Shown here in pieces: positions 24,661-33,373 of a stretch of 64,000 bases of DNA. Under the pieces are notes generated by a model. That model was not told where the DNA came from. It saw only the letters and a program-made list of their open reading frames with translations, and did not search any database. The translations under genes were made by a program, and so were the position numbers. Numbering within the stretch: the first letter of the stretch is position 1; each line of letters begins with the position of its first letter. Source of the DNA: Nocardia aurea (lineage in GTDB: Bacteria; Actinomycetota; Actinomycetes; Mycobacteriales; Mycobacteriaceae); assembly GCF_003123685.1 (NCBI RefSeq), contig NZ_QCYJ01000170.1, positions 124,001-188,000 on the forward strand, given 5' to 3'.

Positions 24661-24710
24661 ACCCCCATCATCACCGAGACCGCCCGGACCGCACCCGGAG
24701 CCGACAAACC

Positions 24711-26999
24711 CTACTCCGCCGTCACCGGCGGCCGATCGATCCGCAACGCGGGCACCACCCCTCGCAACGCCTCGACCTGCACCAACGCCAACTGCCCCGC
24801 ACAACCCTGACTCAACGACGACGCCGGCCGATCCGAGGTCAGCACATTCGGATTGCCATGACGACAGAACGACGGATCGGACGGATCCGGGTCGTACCAA
24901 CTCCCCGTGGACAATTGCGCGACCCCGGGACGAACCGCGTCGTCGACGACCAGACCGGCCAGGCAGCTGCCACGATCGTTGAACACCCGCACCACCTCAC
25001 CCGCCCGCACACCACGCGCCGCGGCATCATCGGGATGCAGACGAAGCGCCTCACGCCCCGCCACCTTCACCGACCGACTGAACTCACCCACATCGAGCTG
25101 ACTGTGCAGCTTCGCCCGCGGCTGATTCGCGACCAATTGCAGCGGAAAACGCCGCGCCGCGGCACCACCGAGCCACTCCTCGGGCTCGAGCCACACCGGA
25201 TGCCCCGGACAATCCGCATAACCGAACCCGTCGATGACCGACGAGAAGATCTCGATCCGCCCACTCGGGGTCGACAACGGCGCGGCCTCCGGATCGGCGC
25301 GGAAATCCGCGCACAACACCTGCTCCTCGTCCGGCACCGGAATCTCCCACGAACCCCGCGCCCAGAACTCGTCGAAATCCGGCACACCCGGCCGACGCCA
25401 CTCCGAATACAGATGACGCAACCACTCCGCCGACGACCTGCCCTCGGTGAAATCCTTACCCACACCGAGACGTTCGGCCACACCGGCGAAAATCGTGTAA
25501 TCGTCGCGCGCCTCACCGTGCGGGCGCGTGAGCGCGGGCATCGCGAACAGCGTCCGATCCTGCTGACCCGCGCCGAAATCGTCCCGCTCGATACTCATCG
25601 TCGCCGGCAACACGATATCGGCATGGCGCGCGGTAGCGGTCCAGAACGCGTCGTGCACGACCACCGTGTCCGGACGCGTGAACGCCTCCCGCAAACGAGC
25701 CAGATCCTGATGGTGATGGAACGGATTACCGCCACACCAATACACCAGCCGGATATCGGGATAGGTCAGCCGCCTACCGTCGTAATCGAAATCGGCGCCC
25801 GGATTCAACAGCATGTCCGAGATCCGAGCCACCGGAATGAAACGGTCGATCCCATTCGGTCCCTGCGCCAAGCGCGGCACCGAATACGCACGGGCCGGTT
25901 CCCCCACCGCCCACGTCGACCCGTAACCGTGACCGAATCCCGCACCGGGCAGACCTATTCGGCCCAGCATCGCCGCGAGCACCACCCCCAACCACAGCGG
26001 CTGCTCACCGTGACGCGCCCGCTGCAACGACCAACTCACGGTGATCAGCGTCCGCGACGCCGCCATCTCACGCGCCAACCCCCGAATCCGCTCGGCGGGC
26101 ACACCCGTCACCGACTCGGCCCACCCCGGATCCTTCACGATCCCGTCCACCCCACCGCGCACGTACTCGACGAAACGCGGATAACCCACGGTGTACCGGT
26201 CCAGAAACGCGCTGTCCGCCAGACCTTCCGCGTCGAGCACCTGCGCCAAAGCCAACATCAACGCGGCATCCGTACCGGGACGCGGGGCGATCCACTCCGC
26301 CTCCGCGTTCGCGGGCATATCGTCACGCAACGGGGAAATCGATACGAAACGGCACCCGCGCTCCCGCGCCGCGCCCACCCACGTCGCCGTATTGTGCCGC
26401 GACACGCCGCCCACGCCGACAACGGAATTCTTCGGCGAGATACCGCCGAACGCCACCAGCAACTCGGTGTGACCAACGATCACCGACTTCGCGGTCGAAT
26501 GCCGCTCGAGCCAATCCATGCTGCCCATGACATGCGGTAACAACACCTCCGCCGCGCCGAGGCTGTAGCTGTTCACGCTACGCACATAGCCACCCAGGCA
26601 ATTCAGGAACCGATGCACCTGACTCTGCGCGTGATGGAAACGCCCCGCACTCGCCCACCCGTACGAACCGCCGTACACCCCGGCCGGACCGTACTCCCGA
26701 TACACCCGCGCCAATTCCCCCGCGAGCAACTCCTGCGCCCGTTCCCACGAGACCGGCACGAACTCCTCGTCGCCGCGGCCCACACCACCCGGCCCCGACT
26801 CCAGCCAACCGCGCCGCACATACGGACGGTCGACGCGGGTCCGATCGTGCTGCGCCGACGCCACATTCGCGAGCAGCGGCGACGGCTCGGGATCGCCGTC
26901 CCACCCGCGCACCGACGTCAAACGCTGACCATCGCTCTCGGCGTCGAACGCGCCCCAGTGCGTGAGATGCGTCGTCATCCCTCCACCGTAGCGCCGCAT
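24711..26999 (-). CDS. Molybdopterin-dependent S/N-oxide reductase, BisC/TorZ-like
   Basis: A 762-residue bis-MGD enzyme of the DMSO reductase family. There is no N-terminal Fe4S4 Cys cluster and no Tat signal, as in cytosolic BisC (biotin/methionine sulfoxide reductase). THWGAFDAESDGQ opens the protein. GVYGGSYGWASAGRFHHAQS carries the Ser that ligates Mo. HNTATWVGAARERG, YWCGGNPFHHHQDLARLREA, DIVLPATMSIERDDFG and LSTGSWYDP are typical cofactor-binding stretches. The ATG at 26999 has a GGGGG element 7 bases upstream; an internal ATG at 26978 is also possible. Divergent from a GNAT gene. Substrate, methionine or biotin sulfoxide versus TMAO, cannot be settled. Confidence 0.85.
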   Translation of the reverse strand: MRRYGGGMTTHLTHWGAFDAESDGQRLTSVRGWDGDPEPSPLLANVASAQHDRTRVDRPYVRRGWLESGPGGVGRGDEEFVPVSWERAQELLAGELARVYREYGPAGVYGGSYGWASAGRFHHAQSQVHRFLNCLGGYVRSVNSYSLGAAEVLLPHVMGSMDWLERHSTAKSVIVGHTELLVAFGGISPKNSVVGVGGVSRHNTATWVGAARERGCRFVSISPLRDDMPANAEAEWIAPRPGTDAALMLALAQVLDAEGLADSAFLDRYTVGYPRFVEYVRGGVDGIVKDPGWAESVTGVPAERIRGLAREMAASRTLITVSWSLQRARHGEQPLWLGVVLAAMLGRIGLPGAGFGHGYGSTWAVGEPARAYSVPRLAQGPNGIDRFIPVARISDMLLNPGADFDYDGRRLTYPDIRLVYWCGGNPFHHHQDLARLREAFTRPDTVVVHDAFWTATARHADIVLPATMSIERDDFGAGQQDRTLFAMPALTRPHGEARDDYTIFAGVAERLGVGKDFTEGRSSAEWLRHLYSEWRRPGVPDFDEFWARGSWEIPVPDEEQVLCADFRADPEAAPLSTPSGRIEIFSSVIDGFGYADCPGHPVWLEPEEWLGGAAARRFPLQLVANQPRAKLHSQLDVGEFSRSVKVAGREALRLHPDDAAARGVRAGEVVRVFNDRGSCLAGLVVDDAVRPGVAQLSTGSWYDPDPSDPSFCRHGNPNVLTSDRPASSLSQGCAGQLALVQVEALRGVVPALRIDRPPVTAE

Positions 27000-27050
27000 A
27001 TCCGCACCCCCGGCCGTTCGTGGCCCACCTCATTCCCTCAGGATGCGGAG

Positions 27051-27533
27051 ATGGATCTCGCGACCGTCGACATCAGACACCTCGACGCGGACGATTGGGC
27101 GACCTTCCGTGACATCCGCCTGCGCGCGCTCGCCGACGCACCGTATGCCTTCGGTTCCACCCTGAGCACGGCCCGCCACCACACCGAGCCGCGTTGGCGG
27201 GAAATGCTCGCCACCCGCACCCAATTCCTCGCCACCACCGATGACGTCGGTATCGGCACCGTCGGGTTGGTACCCGAGGCCGACGAATCAGGTCTGATCT
27301 CGATGTGGGTCGCGCCCGAAGCCAGAGGCACCGGCGTCGCCGACCTGCTCGTCGTGACCGCCGTCGACCATGCCGTCGCCGCCGGTCATCACCGGATCCG
27401 ACTCGATGTCACCGAAGGCAACCGTGCCGCCGAACGCCTGTACCACCGCCACGGGTTCCGCCGCACAGGTATTCGGAGCACGGTCGCGCCCGACGATCCA
27501 CGCACCGAATTCGAGATGCTGCTGATCCTGTAG
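27051..27533 (+). CDS. GNAT family N-acetyltransferase
   Basis: A 160-residue protein with the GNAT fold. VDIRHLDADDWATFRDIRLR opens it; ISMWVAPEARGTGVADLLV contains motif A (V.P..RG.GVA..L, the acetyl-CoA pyrophosphate loop) at about residues 83-102; LDVTEGNRAAERLYHRHGFR is motif B with the usual N..A..LY...GF. The APYAFGSTLS segment resembles a subgroup of small-molecule acetyltransferases. Start is the ATG at 27051. Divergent from the molybdoenzyme with 51 bp between starts. Confidence 0.85.
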   Translation: MDLATVDIRHLDADDWATFRDIRLRALADAPYAFGSTLSTARHHTEPRWREMLATRTQFLATTDDVGIGTVGLVPEADESGLISMWVAPEARGTGVADLLVVTAVDHAVAAGHHRIRLDVTEGNRAAERLYHRHGFRRTGIRSTVAPDDPRTEFEMLLIL

Positions 27534-27718
27534 CGCGCTGCGGCAGCTATCGACGGTGACCGCCCCATAGCGACATCTACGGTGGGTCGGCGCGCTTTCA
27601 CTCGGTCGAAAAGCGCTCGTGACCGTATCCGGACGGGTACGCTCTGCGCCAGAACCGGACCCGACGGGGCCCGGCAGACCGGAGTCACCACGGCCACTGG
27701 ACCGAAGGACGACCACCG

Positions 27719-28522
27719 ATGACCAGTCGTATCGATGCCGAATACGCCGACCCCACCCCGCTACGCGTGCGGATCGACATCCACGAGCACTATTCCGAGG
27801 GCGCGAACCACCCCACCGCCGACGTCCTGGCCGCACTCGAACTATCCGGTACCGAACATCTCGCCGATATCGGATGCGGTGACGCCCGCTTCCTCGCCGA
27901 ACTGGTGACCGCGGGCCACCACGGCCGACTCGTGGGGATCGACAACTCTCCCGCCATGGTCGCCGCCGCCGACCTGGTCCCCGGCGTCCTCGGGGTACTG
28001 GCCGATGCCGAAAGGATCCCGTTCGACGACAACACCTTCGATGCGCTCACCGCACGTCACATGCTCTACCACGTGGAAGATCCCCGGTCGGCGCTCGACG
28101 AATTCCGCAGGACCACCAGGCCCGGCGGCACCGTGGCGGTCGTGGTCAACCACCCGAAGAACTGTCCGCGCACCGTCGAGCTGGTCACCGCCCACGCCGA
28201 CACCTACGGGATCGAACAGACCGAGACGTTCCGCGCCTCGGTCGACTCGGACAGTCTCCCGCTTCTGATGTCGGAGGTCTTCGGCGCCGTACGTGTGCAC
28301 CGATCCGACAACGCACTCGTCTTCGACCGCGCCGAACCGCTCGTCCGCTTCGCCGAGTCGCTGTTCGGCCTCTACGGTGTCCCCGCCGACCATCCCGAAC
28401 GCGACGCGATCCTCGACGACCTGCGCGACGACGTCGACGACTGGTTCGCGGCGCACCCCGGTGAGAAATGGCGTGACCCGAAGGGGTACGTGGTAGTCGC
28501 GGCGCGCGTGGACGAGGGCTGA
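27719..28522 (+). CDS. Class I SAM-dependent methyltransferase (Methyltransf_11)
   Basis: A 267-residue protein. Motif I is HLADIGCGDARFLAELVTAG near residues 47-66, followed by LVGIDNSPAMVAAA. ADAERIPFDDNTFDALTARH and MLYHVEDPRSALDEFRRTTR are the Methyltransf_11 signatures, and RPGGTVAVVVNHP closes the sheet. The C-terminal 100 residues are specific. Alone between the GNAT gene and an intergenic gap; substrate unknown. Confidence 0.8.
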   Translation: MTSRIDAEYADPTPLRVRIDIHEHYSEGANHPTADVLAALELSGTEHLADIGCGDARFLAELVTAGHHGRLVGIDNSPAMVAAADLVPGVLGVLADAERIPFDDNTFDALTARHMLYHVEDPRSALDEFRRTTRPGGTVAVVVNHPKNCPRTVELVTAHADTYGIEQTETFRASVDSDSLPLLMSEVFGAVRVHRSDNALVFDRAEPLVRFAESLFGLYGVPADHPERDAILDDLRDDVDDWFAAHPGEKWRDPKGYVVVAARVDEG

Positions 28523-28884
28523 TCGCCGCCTTCCTTGTCGTTGCGTCTCTTGTTGAAGTCTGCTGTTTGCTGTCTGAGGTTCAACAAGAGGTGAGGGTAT
28601 TCATTAGTAGATGCGCATATCTACGTATCGGGATGTTTTTTAGGTGTGAGTCACCGACTCGATGCTTCCCGCTCTGGTCATCACCTCCCGAGCCACAGTC
28701 GCGACGGCTTCCCCGCCAGCTGAAATCGGCGCCGTGCGCGAACACCGCTCCCCTACCCCGACACGTTCGGGCATTGCGTTCCGATCCGGACAACCGACCA
28801 CTACCCTGACCCCTGATATCCACGGACGCCCCGACAGTACGAAGGGCGTCGGGTTCCCGATCATCACAGCCACAGAGGATTCGC
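28523..28884. other. Intergenic gap upstream of the GH1 gene
   Basis: 362 bp without a convincing gene. The first third is AT-richer than its neighbours and holds the inverted repeat at 28547-28590. Nothing further could be supported; no clear promoter for the GH1 gene was picked. Confidence 0.45.
28547..28590. repeat. Perfect 11-bp inverted repeat, probable terminator
   Basis: CTCTTGTTGAA (28547-28557) and TTCAACAAGAG (28580-28590) are exact reverse complements with 22 bases between. It starts 25 bp after the methyltransferase stop. The A/T-rich arms differ from the GC-rich hairpins elsewhere in the window, so a mobile-element end or RNA structure is an alternative. Confidence 0.5.
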
Positions 28885-30213
28885 ATGCGGTCACAGAGTC
28901 GACGCCGTCCCCTGGTAGCCCTCGCGGCCGCCACCACCGCGCTCCTCATGGGCGCGACGGCGCCCGCCTATGCCCGTCCCGCCCCACCGGCGCTGATCGC
29001 GCCACTCGGTCCCGACTTCCTCTGGGGCGTAGCGGCTTCCGGATACCAGTCCGAAGGGCACGCTCCGGACAGCAACTGGTCCCGATACGTCGCCGCGGGC
29101 AAGACGACCGACCCGTACCTCGACACGGTGGATTTCTTCACTCGATTCCGTTCCGACATCGAGCTGGCCTCCCGACTCGGCGTCGAGGTGTACCGCATCG
29201 GAATCGAATGGGCCCGTGTGCAACCCGCGCCCGGAGTCTGGGACGAGAGCGGATTCCGTTTCTACGACCAAGTCGTCGCCGCCATCGAGGCCGCGGGCAT
29301 GCGGCCGATGATCACACTGGACCACTGGGTGTACCCGGGTTGGGAGGTCGACCGTGGCGGCTGGGCGAACCCCGGCATCGTCGAGGACTGGCTAGCCAAC
29401 GCCCGAACCGTCGTCGACCGATACGCGAGCGCCGACCCCCTGTGGGTCACCTTCAACGAACCGGCAGTCTACGTGCTCAACGAAACACGCCAAGGTGGCC
29501 TCTCCCCCACCGCCGTGCCGACCATGTTCGACCGGATCACGCAGGCGCACAACAGCATCTACGAGTACATCCATCGCGTCCAACCCGGCGCCATGGTCAC
29601 CAGCAATGTCGCCTACATCCCGGCGGCGGAGGATGCCGTCAACGGCGCGACCCTCGTGGGCCGCATCGCCGACCGTCTCGACTACGTGGGCATCGACTAC
29701 TACTACGGGCTCTCGCCCGACACCCTCACCACCACCACCAATTTCACCGAGCTGTGGAAGAACCCGTTGCAGCCGGAAGGGATCTACTACGCGTTGCAGC
29801 ACTACGCGCGCCTGTTCCCGAACAAACCGCTCTACATCGTCGAGAACGGCATCCCCACCGAGAACGGTCTGCCCCGGGCCGACGGCTACACCCGCGCCGA
29901 TAATCTGCGCGATACGGTCTACTGGTTGCAGCGCGCCGAGGCCGACGGTATCGACATCATGGGCTACAACTACTGGAGTATCACCGACAACTACGAATGG
30001 GGCTCCTACACACCGCGGTTCGGCCTGTACACCGTCGATGTACTGACCGACCCGAGCCTCACGCGCAGACCGACGGACGCCGTGGCCGCCTATACCCGGA
30101 TCACCGCCGAGAACGGCGTTCCCGCCGACTATCGGCCCACGCGAGCACCCGCGCCGTGCTCGTTCGTCGACGCGATCGCCAGCTGCGCCGACCCGGTCAC
30201 CGTCCCACGGTGA
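28885..30213 (+). CDS. Secreted glycoside hydrolase family 1 (beta-glucosidase-type)
   Basis: A 442-residue protein. A signal peptide is clear: RRRP, then hydrophobic LVALAAATTALLMGATAPA, with cleavage likely after AYA at residue 30. The GH1 barrel has DFLWGVAASGYQSEGHAPDS (substrate pocket), the acid/base in WVTFNEPAVY (E192), the nucleophile in LYIVENGIP (E320) and MGYNYWSITDNYEWGSYTPR (aglycone loop). Both catalytic glutamates are present. The C-terminal part has two Cys (APCSFVDAIASC) that may form a disulfide. Exported beta-glucosidase or related activity on plant-type glycosides. Confidence 0.9.
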   Translation: MRSQSRRRPLVALAAATTALLMGATAPAYARPAPPALIAPLGPDFLWGVAASGYQSEGHAPDSNWSRYVAAGKTTDPYLDTVDFFTRFRSDIELASRLGVEVYRIGIEWARVQPAPGVWDESGFRFYDQVVAAIEAAGMRPMITLDHWVYPGWEVDRGGWANPGIVEDWLANARTVVDRYASADPLWVTFNEPAVYVLNETRQGGLSPTAVPTMFDRITQAHNSIYEYIHRVQPGAMVTSNVAYIPAAEDAVNGATLVGRIADRLDYVGIDYYYGLSPDTLTTTTNFTELWKNPLQPEGIYYALQHYARLFPNKPLYIVENGIPTENGLPRADGYTRADNLRDTVYWLQRAEADGIDIMGYNYWSITDNYEWGSYTPRFGLYTVDVLTDPSLTRRPTDAVAAYTRITAENGVPADYRPTRAPAPCSFVDAIASCADPVTVPR

Positions 30214-30257
30214 ACCGCCCGCCACGACCCGTCATGGCCCTCTGACATGTCTCCGGA

Positions 30258-30809
30258 TCAGTCGAGGACGTACCGAAGCAACACCGCGGTGTCGAAATGC
30301 CTCGTCTCGGCCAATCGGAGCCCGATGCGCTTGTCCAGGGCCGGGAACATCGGTGTGCCGCCACCGAGTATCACGGGCGAGATGTAGAGCTGGTACTCGT
30401 CGATGAGCCCGTGCGGGATCAGCGAGGACGCCAGGTTCGCGCCGCCGACCTCCATGACGCCGTCGCCTTCGGCCTTGAGCCTGCGGACCTCTTCGACCGC
30501 GTTCTCACGCACCAGGCTGCTGTTCCACCCGACCTCGGTGAGCGTCCGGGAGAAGACGACCTTGGGCTTGTTCGTCCAGAGCTCGCTGAACTCGCGCTCG
30601 ATGGGCGGCGCGTCCTCGGCCACGTGCGGCCAGTATTCGGCCATCAACTCGTACAGTCGGCGGCCGTGCAGCGAGATCTCGAGATCTCGGTAGCGGTCGT
30701 TGTGGAACTGGTGCAACTCGTCGTCCGGGTCGGTCCAGTCGATGCCGCCGTCGCGGTCGTTGACGTAGCCGTCCAAGGACACGCCGAACCCGTAGATCAG
30801 TTTCCTCAT
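30258..30809 (-). CDS. Dihydrofolate reductase family protein (RibD C-terminal-like)
   Basis: A 183-residue protein of the DHFR/RibD_C fold: RKLIYGFGVSLDGYVNDRDG at the N-terminus, EISLHGRRLYELMAEYWP (NADPH-loop region), KVVFSRTLTEVGWNSSLVRE, GVMEVGGANLASSLIPHGLI (GG..L...L...GLIDE) and YISPVILGGGTPMFPALDKR. This is the common YyaP-type small reductase of unknown substrate, not a true folate enzyme. ATG at 30809 with GGAGG 10 bases upstream. Convergent with the GH1 gene. Confidence 0.85.
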   Translation of the reverse strand: MRKLIYGFGVSLDGYVNDRDGGIDWTDPDDELHQFHNDRYRDLEISLHGRRLYELMAEYWPHVAEDAPPIEREFSELWTNKPKVVFSRTLTEVGWNSSLVRENAVEEVRRLKAEGDGVMEVGGANLASSLIPHGLIDEYQLYISPVILGGGTPMFPALDKRIGLRLAETRHFDTAVLLRYVLD

Positions 30810-31006
30810 GACGGGTAGACCTCCTACGCCCTCGAAACTCATCGGTGCTCACCAGACGTTAGGCCATATCGATCGGTTTTTCGGCGTTCTCGGTATGCGA
30901 GGATCGGCAAACAGTCCGCATCGCGAATCCGGGTTCCCACGACGAACGATGCGGGCATGTACGAGTTCGCTGATTGCTTGTTCCGTTTCGATGAAGGACG
31001 TGATCG

Positions 31007-31804
31007 ATGAGTGAGACCGCAGACCCCGACCTATCGCACGCACCGCGCGCGGAACGCTTCGGACACCTCATCGAACGTCGCGACGACGCCGACTTCCCCT
31101 TCTACAACGGTGAACCGACCACTCTGTCGGTGCCCCAGTGGATTCTCGCGTGGGTGTCGGTGGCCGTCGGTTTCGCCGCGTTGGTCTTCATACCGCAGCC
31201 GAACAACCTCGTCGCGTTGATACCGCGCACGCTGTTCGTGGTGATCCCGTTGGCGACGCTGGCGCTGATCACGCGGCCGTACTGGACGGCGTTGTTCCGG
31301 CGGGTCACCCGACGTGACGTGCTGACGATGGTCGGGTTCGCGGTGCTGAATCTCCTGGTGAGTTCGTCGCTGGCACTGCTCGTCCGACTGTTCTCCGACC
31401 CGGCGGCCAACGAGGCCACCGACGACGTCGGAAGCGACGGCGTCGTCGATGTGATCGCGTTCTACGTCGGCACCGGAATCCAGCTGGTCGGTGAGGAGAT
31501 CTTCACCATGATCCCGCTGCTGGCACTGCTGTACATCTTCTTCGCCAAGGTGAAGGTGTCGCGCAAGACCGCGATCGTGGTGGCGTGGATCGTGAGCTCG
31601 CTGTGGTTCGGCGCGGCGCATCTACCCACCTACGACTGGAATGTCGCCCAGGCGTTCATCGTCATCGGCGGCGCGCGCGTGGTGCTCACGCTGGCCTATA
31701 TCCGCACGAAGAATCTCTGGGTCTCCACGGGCGCTCATATCATCAACGACTGGGCGTTGTTCACGCCGTCCGTCATCCAGAACGCCGCGTTCGTGGCCGT
31801 CTGA
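31007..31804 (+). CDS. CPBP family intramembrane metalloprotease
   Basis: A 265-residue membrane protein with a roughly 45-residue polar N-terminus and about seven hydrophobic segments. The CPBP (Abi/Rce1) motifs are intact: EE at residues 163-164 in LVGEEIFTMIP, FGAAH (H205), and HIIND (H244, N247). Members cleave prenylated or bacteriocin-type peptides or act in immunity and stress signalling in the membrane. Neighbours give no substrate. Convergent with the aldehyde dehydrogenase gene of the catabolic operon (46 bp apart). Confidence 0.85.
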   Translation: MSETADPDLSHAPRAERFGHLIERRDDADFPFYNGEPTTLSVPQWILAWVSVAVGFAALVFIPQPNNLVALIPRTLFVVIPLATLALITRPYWTALFRRVTRRDVLTMVGFAVLNLLVSSSLALLVRLFSDPAANEATDDVGSDGVVDVIAFYVGTGIQLVGEEIFTMIPLLALLYIFFAKVKVSRKTAIVVAWIVSSLWFGAAHLPTYDWNVAQAFIVIGGARVVLTLAYIRTKNLWVSTGAHIINDWALFTPSVIQNAAFVAV

Positions 31805-31850
31805 GGGCGCATGTCACACACGGCCGTTCAGGTCGGGGTGGGCGCGGCGG

Positions 31851-33329
31851 CTACAGCCCGACGTGCACGGTCTTCTCCTCCGTGTCGGCTTCGATTCCAC
31901 TGCGGCCGAGTTCGCGGCCGATCCCACTGCCACCGCGTCCGCCCCATGGCAGCGACGGGTCGGGAACACCCCACCCGTTGACCCACACCGTCCCAACACG
32001 CAATTGTTCGGTTACCGTGAGTGCCCGCGACAGGTCGCTGGTGTAGACCATGGCGTTCAAGCCGTATCGGGTGTCGTTGGCAAGTCGGACCGCTTCTTCG
32101 ACGGTATCGAAACCGATCACCGTCGCGACGGGGCCGAAGATCTCCTCCCGAGCGATGGTCAGGTCGTTGGTGCCGCGGAAGACGGTCGGTTCCACGAAGT
32201 AGCCGGGACGCGCGACGCGGCTCCCGCCGGTGACCAGTTCGGCGCCCTCGGCGCGGCCGATGTCGATATAGCGCAGGATCCGGTCGAGCTGGCGCTGGTT
32301 GACGATGGATCCCATGGTGCTCGTCGGCAGGAACGGATCGCCGATCTGTGCCTTACCCGCCGCGTCGACGAGTCCGTCGACCACCTTGTCGACGATCGAT
32401 GTGTGGACCAGTACGCGGGTGCCCGCGGCGCAGACCTGGCCCTGGTGGTAGAAGTTGCCCATCGCGATCCACGGCATCGCGGCTTCGAGATCGGCGTCGT
32501 CGAAGATCAACTGCGCGGATTTCCCGCCGAGTTCGAGGGTGATCTTGCGAAAGGTGTCGCCCGCGAGACTCTGGATCTGCTTGCCGACCCGCGGACTGCC
32601 GGTGAACGACACCTTGTCGATTCCGGGATGTGTGGCCAATGCCGCTCCGGCGACGGTGCCGAGCCCGGGCACCACGTTGACTACGCCGTCGGGAAGACCT
32701 GCCTGGCTGAGCAATTCGACCAGACGCAGCGTCGACAGCGAGGCGTCCTCGGCGGGCTTCACCACCGCGGTACAGCCCGCGGCCAGGGCGGGCGCGAGCT
32801 TCCACGCCGCGATGAGGACCGGGTTGTTCCACGGGGTGATCGCGCCGATCACCCCGAGGGGCTGGCGGATGGTGTAGCCGAATCGTCGTTGCGGTCCGAA
32901 GGCGGGCAGCAGCGCGGTCGTTCCGGTGATCTTGTCCGCCCACCCGGCGAAATGCCGGAAGACCTCCGCGGCCGCGGGGATATCGCCGTTGACCGAGTCG
33001 TGGAACAGTTTGCCCATTTCGATCGCTTCGAGGAAGGCGAGGTTTTCCGCGTCGGCGGCGATGAGGTCGGCGGCGCGGGTGAGGATTCGGCCACGCTCGG
33101 CGCCACTGGTCCGCGACCACGGCCCGTCCTCGAATTGCCTGCGGGCAGCGGCCACGGCGGCGTCGACATCGGCGGGCTGTGCGGCGGCCACCGATGTGAC
33201 GAGTTCCTCGGTCGCCGGATCGAACGAATCGTAGGTCTGGTTTCCCTGCGCGGCAGTGTGTTCGCCGTCGATACGCAGGGTCGGTTCGGGCAGGTCGAAG
33301 GACGGGCGGGGCCAGGAAACGGCGGTCAT
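31851..33329 (-). CDS. Aldehyde dehydrogenase (NAD(P)-dependent)
   Basis: A 492-residue ALDH. Cofactor and active-site blocks: GVIGAITPWNNPVLIAAWKL (oxyanion Asn), CTAVVKPAEDASLSTLRLVE, VSFTGSPRVGKQIQ, the general base Glu in ITLELGGKSAQLIF and the nucleophile Cys in FYHQGQVCAAGTRVLVHTSI. EEIFGPVATVIGFDTVEEAV and AMVYTSDLSRALTVTEQLRV complete the fold. Last gene of the six-gene leftward operon, 44 bp after hmgA. ATG at 33329. In context it would oxidise an aldehyde released by the oxygenases of the operon (inference). Confidence 0.95.
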   Translation of the reverse strand: MTAVSWPRPSFDLPEPTLRIDGEHTAAQGNQTYDSFDPATEELVTSVAAAQPADVDAAVAAARRQFEDGPWSRTSGAERGRILTRAADLIAADAENLAFLEAIEMGKLFHDSVNGDIPAAAEVFRHFAGWADKITGTTALLPAFGPQRRFGYTIRQPLGVIGAITPWNNPVLIAAWKLAPALAAGCTAVVKPAEDASLSTLRLVELLSQAGLPDGVVNVVPGLGTVAGAALATHPGIDKVSFTGSPRVGKQIQSLAGDTFRKITLELGGKSAQLIFDDADLEAAMPWIAMGNFYHQGQVCAAGTRVLVHTSIVDKVVDGLVDAAGKAQIGDPFLPTSTMGSIVNQRQLDRILRYIDIGRAEGAELVTGGSRVARPGYFVEPTVFRGTNDLTIAREEIFGPVATVIGFDTVEEAVRLANDTRYGLNAMVYTSDLSRALTVTEQLRVGTVWVNGWGVPDPSLPWGGRGGSGIGRELGRSGIEADTEEKTVHVGL

Positions 33330-33373
33330 TGTGTTCTCCGGTGACAGCGGGTCGAGCTCGGATGGGAGTGACA

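Noticed and set aside
24858..26540. A 560-codon plus-strand frame opposite the BisC-like gene
   Set aside because: Arg/Pro/His-rich shadow; the molybdoenzyme on the other strand is full length.
32353..33120. A second minus-strand frame inside the aldehyde dehydrogenase
   Set aside because: Same strand, different frame, Arg-rich; the ALDH frame carries the catalytic Cys and Glu motifs.
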